The notes beneath the pieces are model-generated. The model searched no databases and had not been told where the DNA came from. It was given only the letters and a program-made list of their open reading frames with translations. This document shows positions 63,401 to 64,000 of a DNA stretch of 64,000 nt, piece by piece. The stretch lies in assembly GCF_963678635.1 (NCBI RefSeq), contig NC_087069.1, forward strand, positions 7,638,633 through 7,702,632, read 5' to 3'. Position 1 is the first letter of the stretch, and every line of letters begins with the position of its first letter. Position numbers and translations under genes: made by a program. The DNA is from Symsagittifera roscoffensis. Lineage: Eukaryota > Xenacoelomorpha > Acoela > Convolutidae.

Positions 63401-64000
63401 TATTTGTATTTTGTGTTTGTTTTTGAGCTTTTCTGACTTTTCGAGACTAGCATTTTTTGATTTTCTTTTTTCCTTTAGATTTTTTTCTAAGTGTGAACTT
63501 TCATGTAAAATCCATGGTGGTAAGCTACTTCTATGTTTTGTTACTCTAGGAAAATTACTCTCCAGTATGTTGCTTAACCATATGTACCATTGTCGTGCTA
63601 ACTCGTCAACATTACTTTTGAAAAAGGAGAAATTGTTTTTCGGTTATAGCCACATCCATTTTTACTTAGTAGCCAGCCTTTTATCCGTGAGCTAATTACA
63701 AAAATCATTGAGAATTTCTGGAGCATAACATCTTAAATCAGTATGGTATGGAAAATGGTCAGAGCATCGTCAAAAAAATCACGGTGCGAATTTTCGTCAA
63801 CATAATTGACTTTACAATTTTTGGGTTTTTCTTAGAAAAATATTCAACAATCATGTTCCAGTATTACCAAGCATCTATTTTAATTTTTCTTCGAAAAGCA
63901 GCTGCAGTTTGTTTTGTTCTTAATCATCATCAGTTTGTAATGTTTCTCAATTTCGTTTGTTGAAATTAATGTCTCCTGTTATTAATATAAACGAGCGATT
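63401..64000. other. No supported gene
   Basis: Possibly the decayed upstream part of the minus-strand non-LTR element, but no motif could be recognised. Short hydrophobic plus-strand frames (63411-63695, 63748-63963) lack support. Confidence 0.35.

Noticed and set aside
1-64000. tRNA, rRNA or other structured RNA genes
   Set aside because: No tRNA box A/B pairs with a cloverleaf and no rRNA-like segments were noticed; tRNA-like words occur only at the retroelement primer sites.

Overview
The window is eukaryotic and almost certainly from an invertebrate animal: AT-rich DNA, a trypsin-type serine protease gene split by a GT-AG intron, a hAT-type MITE family with 8-bp target duplications, Ty3/gypsy and Ty1/copia LTR elements, non-LTR retrotransposon relics and long satellite arrays. 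The exact lineage cannot be fixed from sequence alone. Host coding content is very low; nearly all recognisable genes belong to mobile elements.

Layout. 1-10481: dispersed nonautonomous elements (hAT MITE 1349-1561; two copies of a CCCGGG/TTGACC-ended element at 1946-2754 and 3271-3980), a G-rich minisatellite (3981-4368), a decayed Ty3/gypsy relic (5126-8345), a pentanucleotide microsatellite (8905-9157) and the relic of a retroelement 5' end carrying a 2A-like motif (about 9700-10250). 10482-36492: one giant LTR element with 411-bp LTRs that look identical, TG...CA ends and a 4-bp AAAC target duplication. Without its nested copia insertion and its internal tandem duplication it is about 18.9 kb. 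Its order is LTR, 1.2-kb leader, small basic ORF1, gag, pro-RT-RNaseH-IN, two tiny membrane ORFs, a Met-less ORF3, an env-like glycoprotein, a 601-aa unknown ORF5, a short 3' intron, a 1.5-kb untranslated stretch and LTR. ORF1/gag, TM1/TM2, ORF3/env and env/ORF5 all overlap by 4-26 nt, a compact virus-like layout.

The giant element is broken in three ways. A complete Ty1/copia element (15298-20170, minus strand, identical 338-bp LTRs, intact 1363-aa polyprotein, half-tRNA-iMet primer site) sits inside gag just after the zinc knuckle. An in-frame TAA lies in pol after the integrase core. A 2.2-kb tandem duplication (25600-30025) has doubled TM1, TM2 and ORF3.

36493-50390: unannotatable DNA, a MITE nested in an older MITE, then about 12 kb of composite satellite. 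This is built from ~59-bp monomers that form a 7-monomer (~411 bp) higher-order repeat, contains a recent 1537-bp tandem duplication, and is punctuated by recurring non-satellite cassettes. 50386-52574: a cluster of hAT MITEs, including one inserted in another, and a 41-bp perfect inverted repeat.

51670-56749: two exons of a secreted trypsin-like protease, with the catalytic His and Asp visible. The 4.55-kb intron between them holds a MITE and a dead non-LTR retrotransposon. No exon with the catalytic Ser was found downstream, where a 2.9-kb AAT/CAT microsatellite (57031-59892) and a second dead non-LTR retrotransposon on the minus strand (about 61690-63400) lie.

The most unusual content is the giant env-bearing retroelement and its unrecognised accessory ORFs. 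All statements rest on reading the sequence; no database search was possible.
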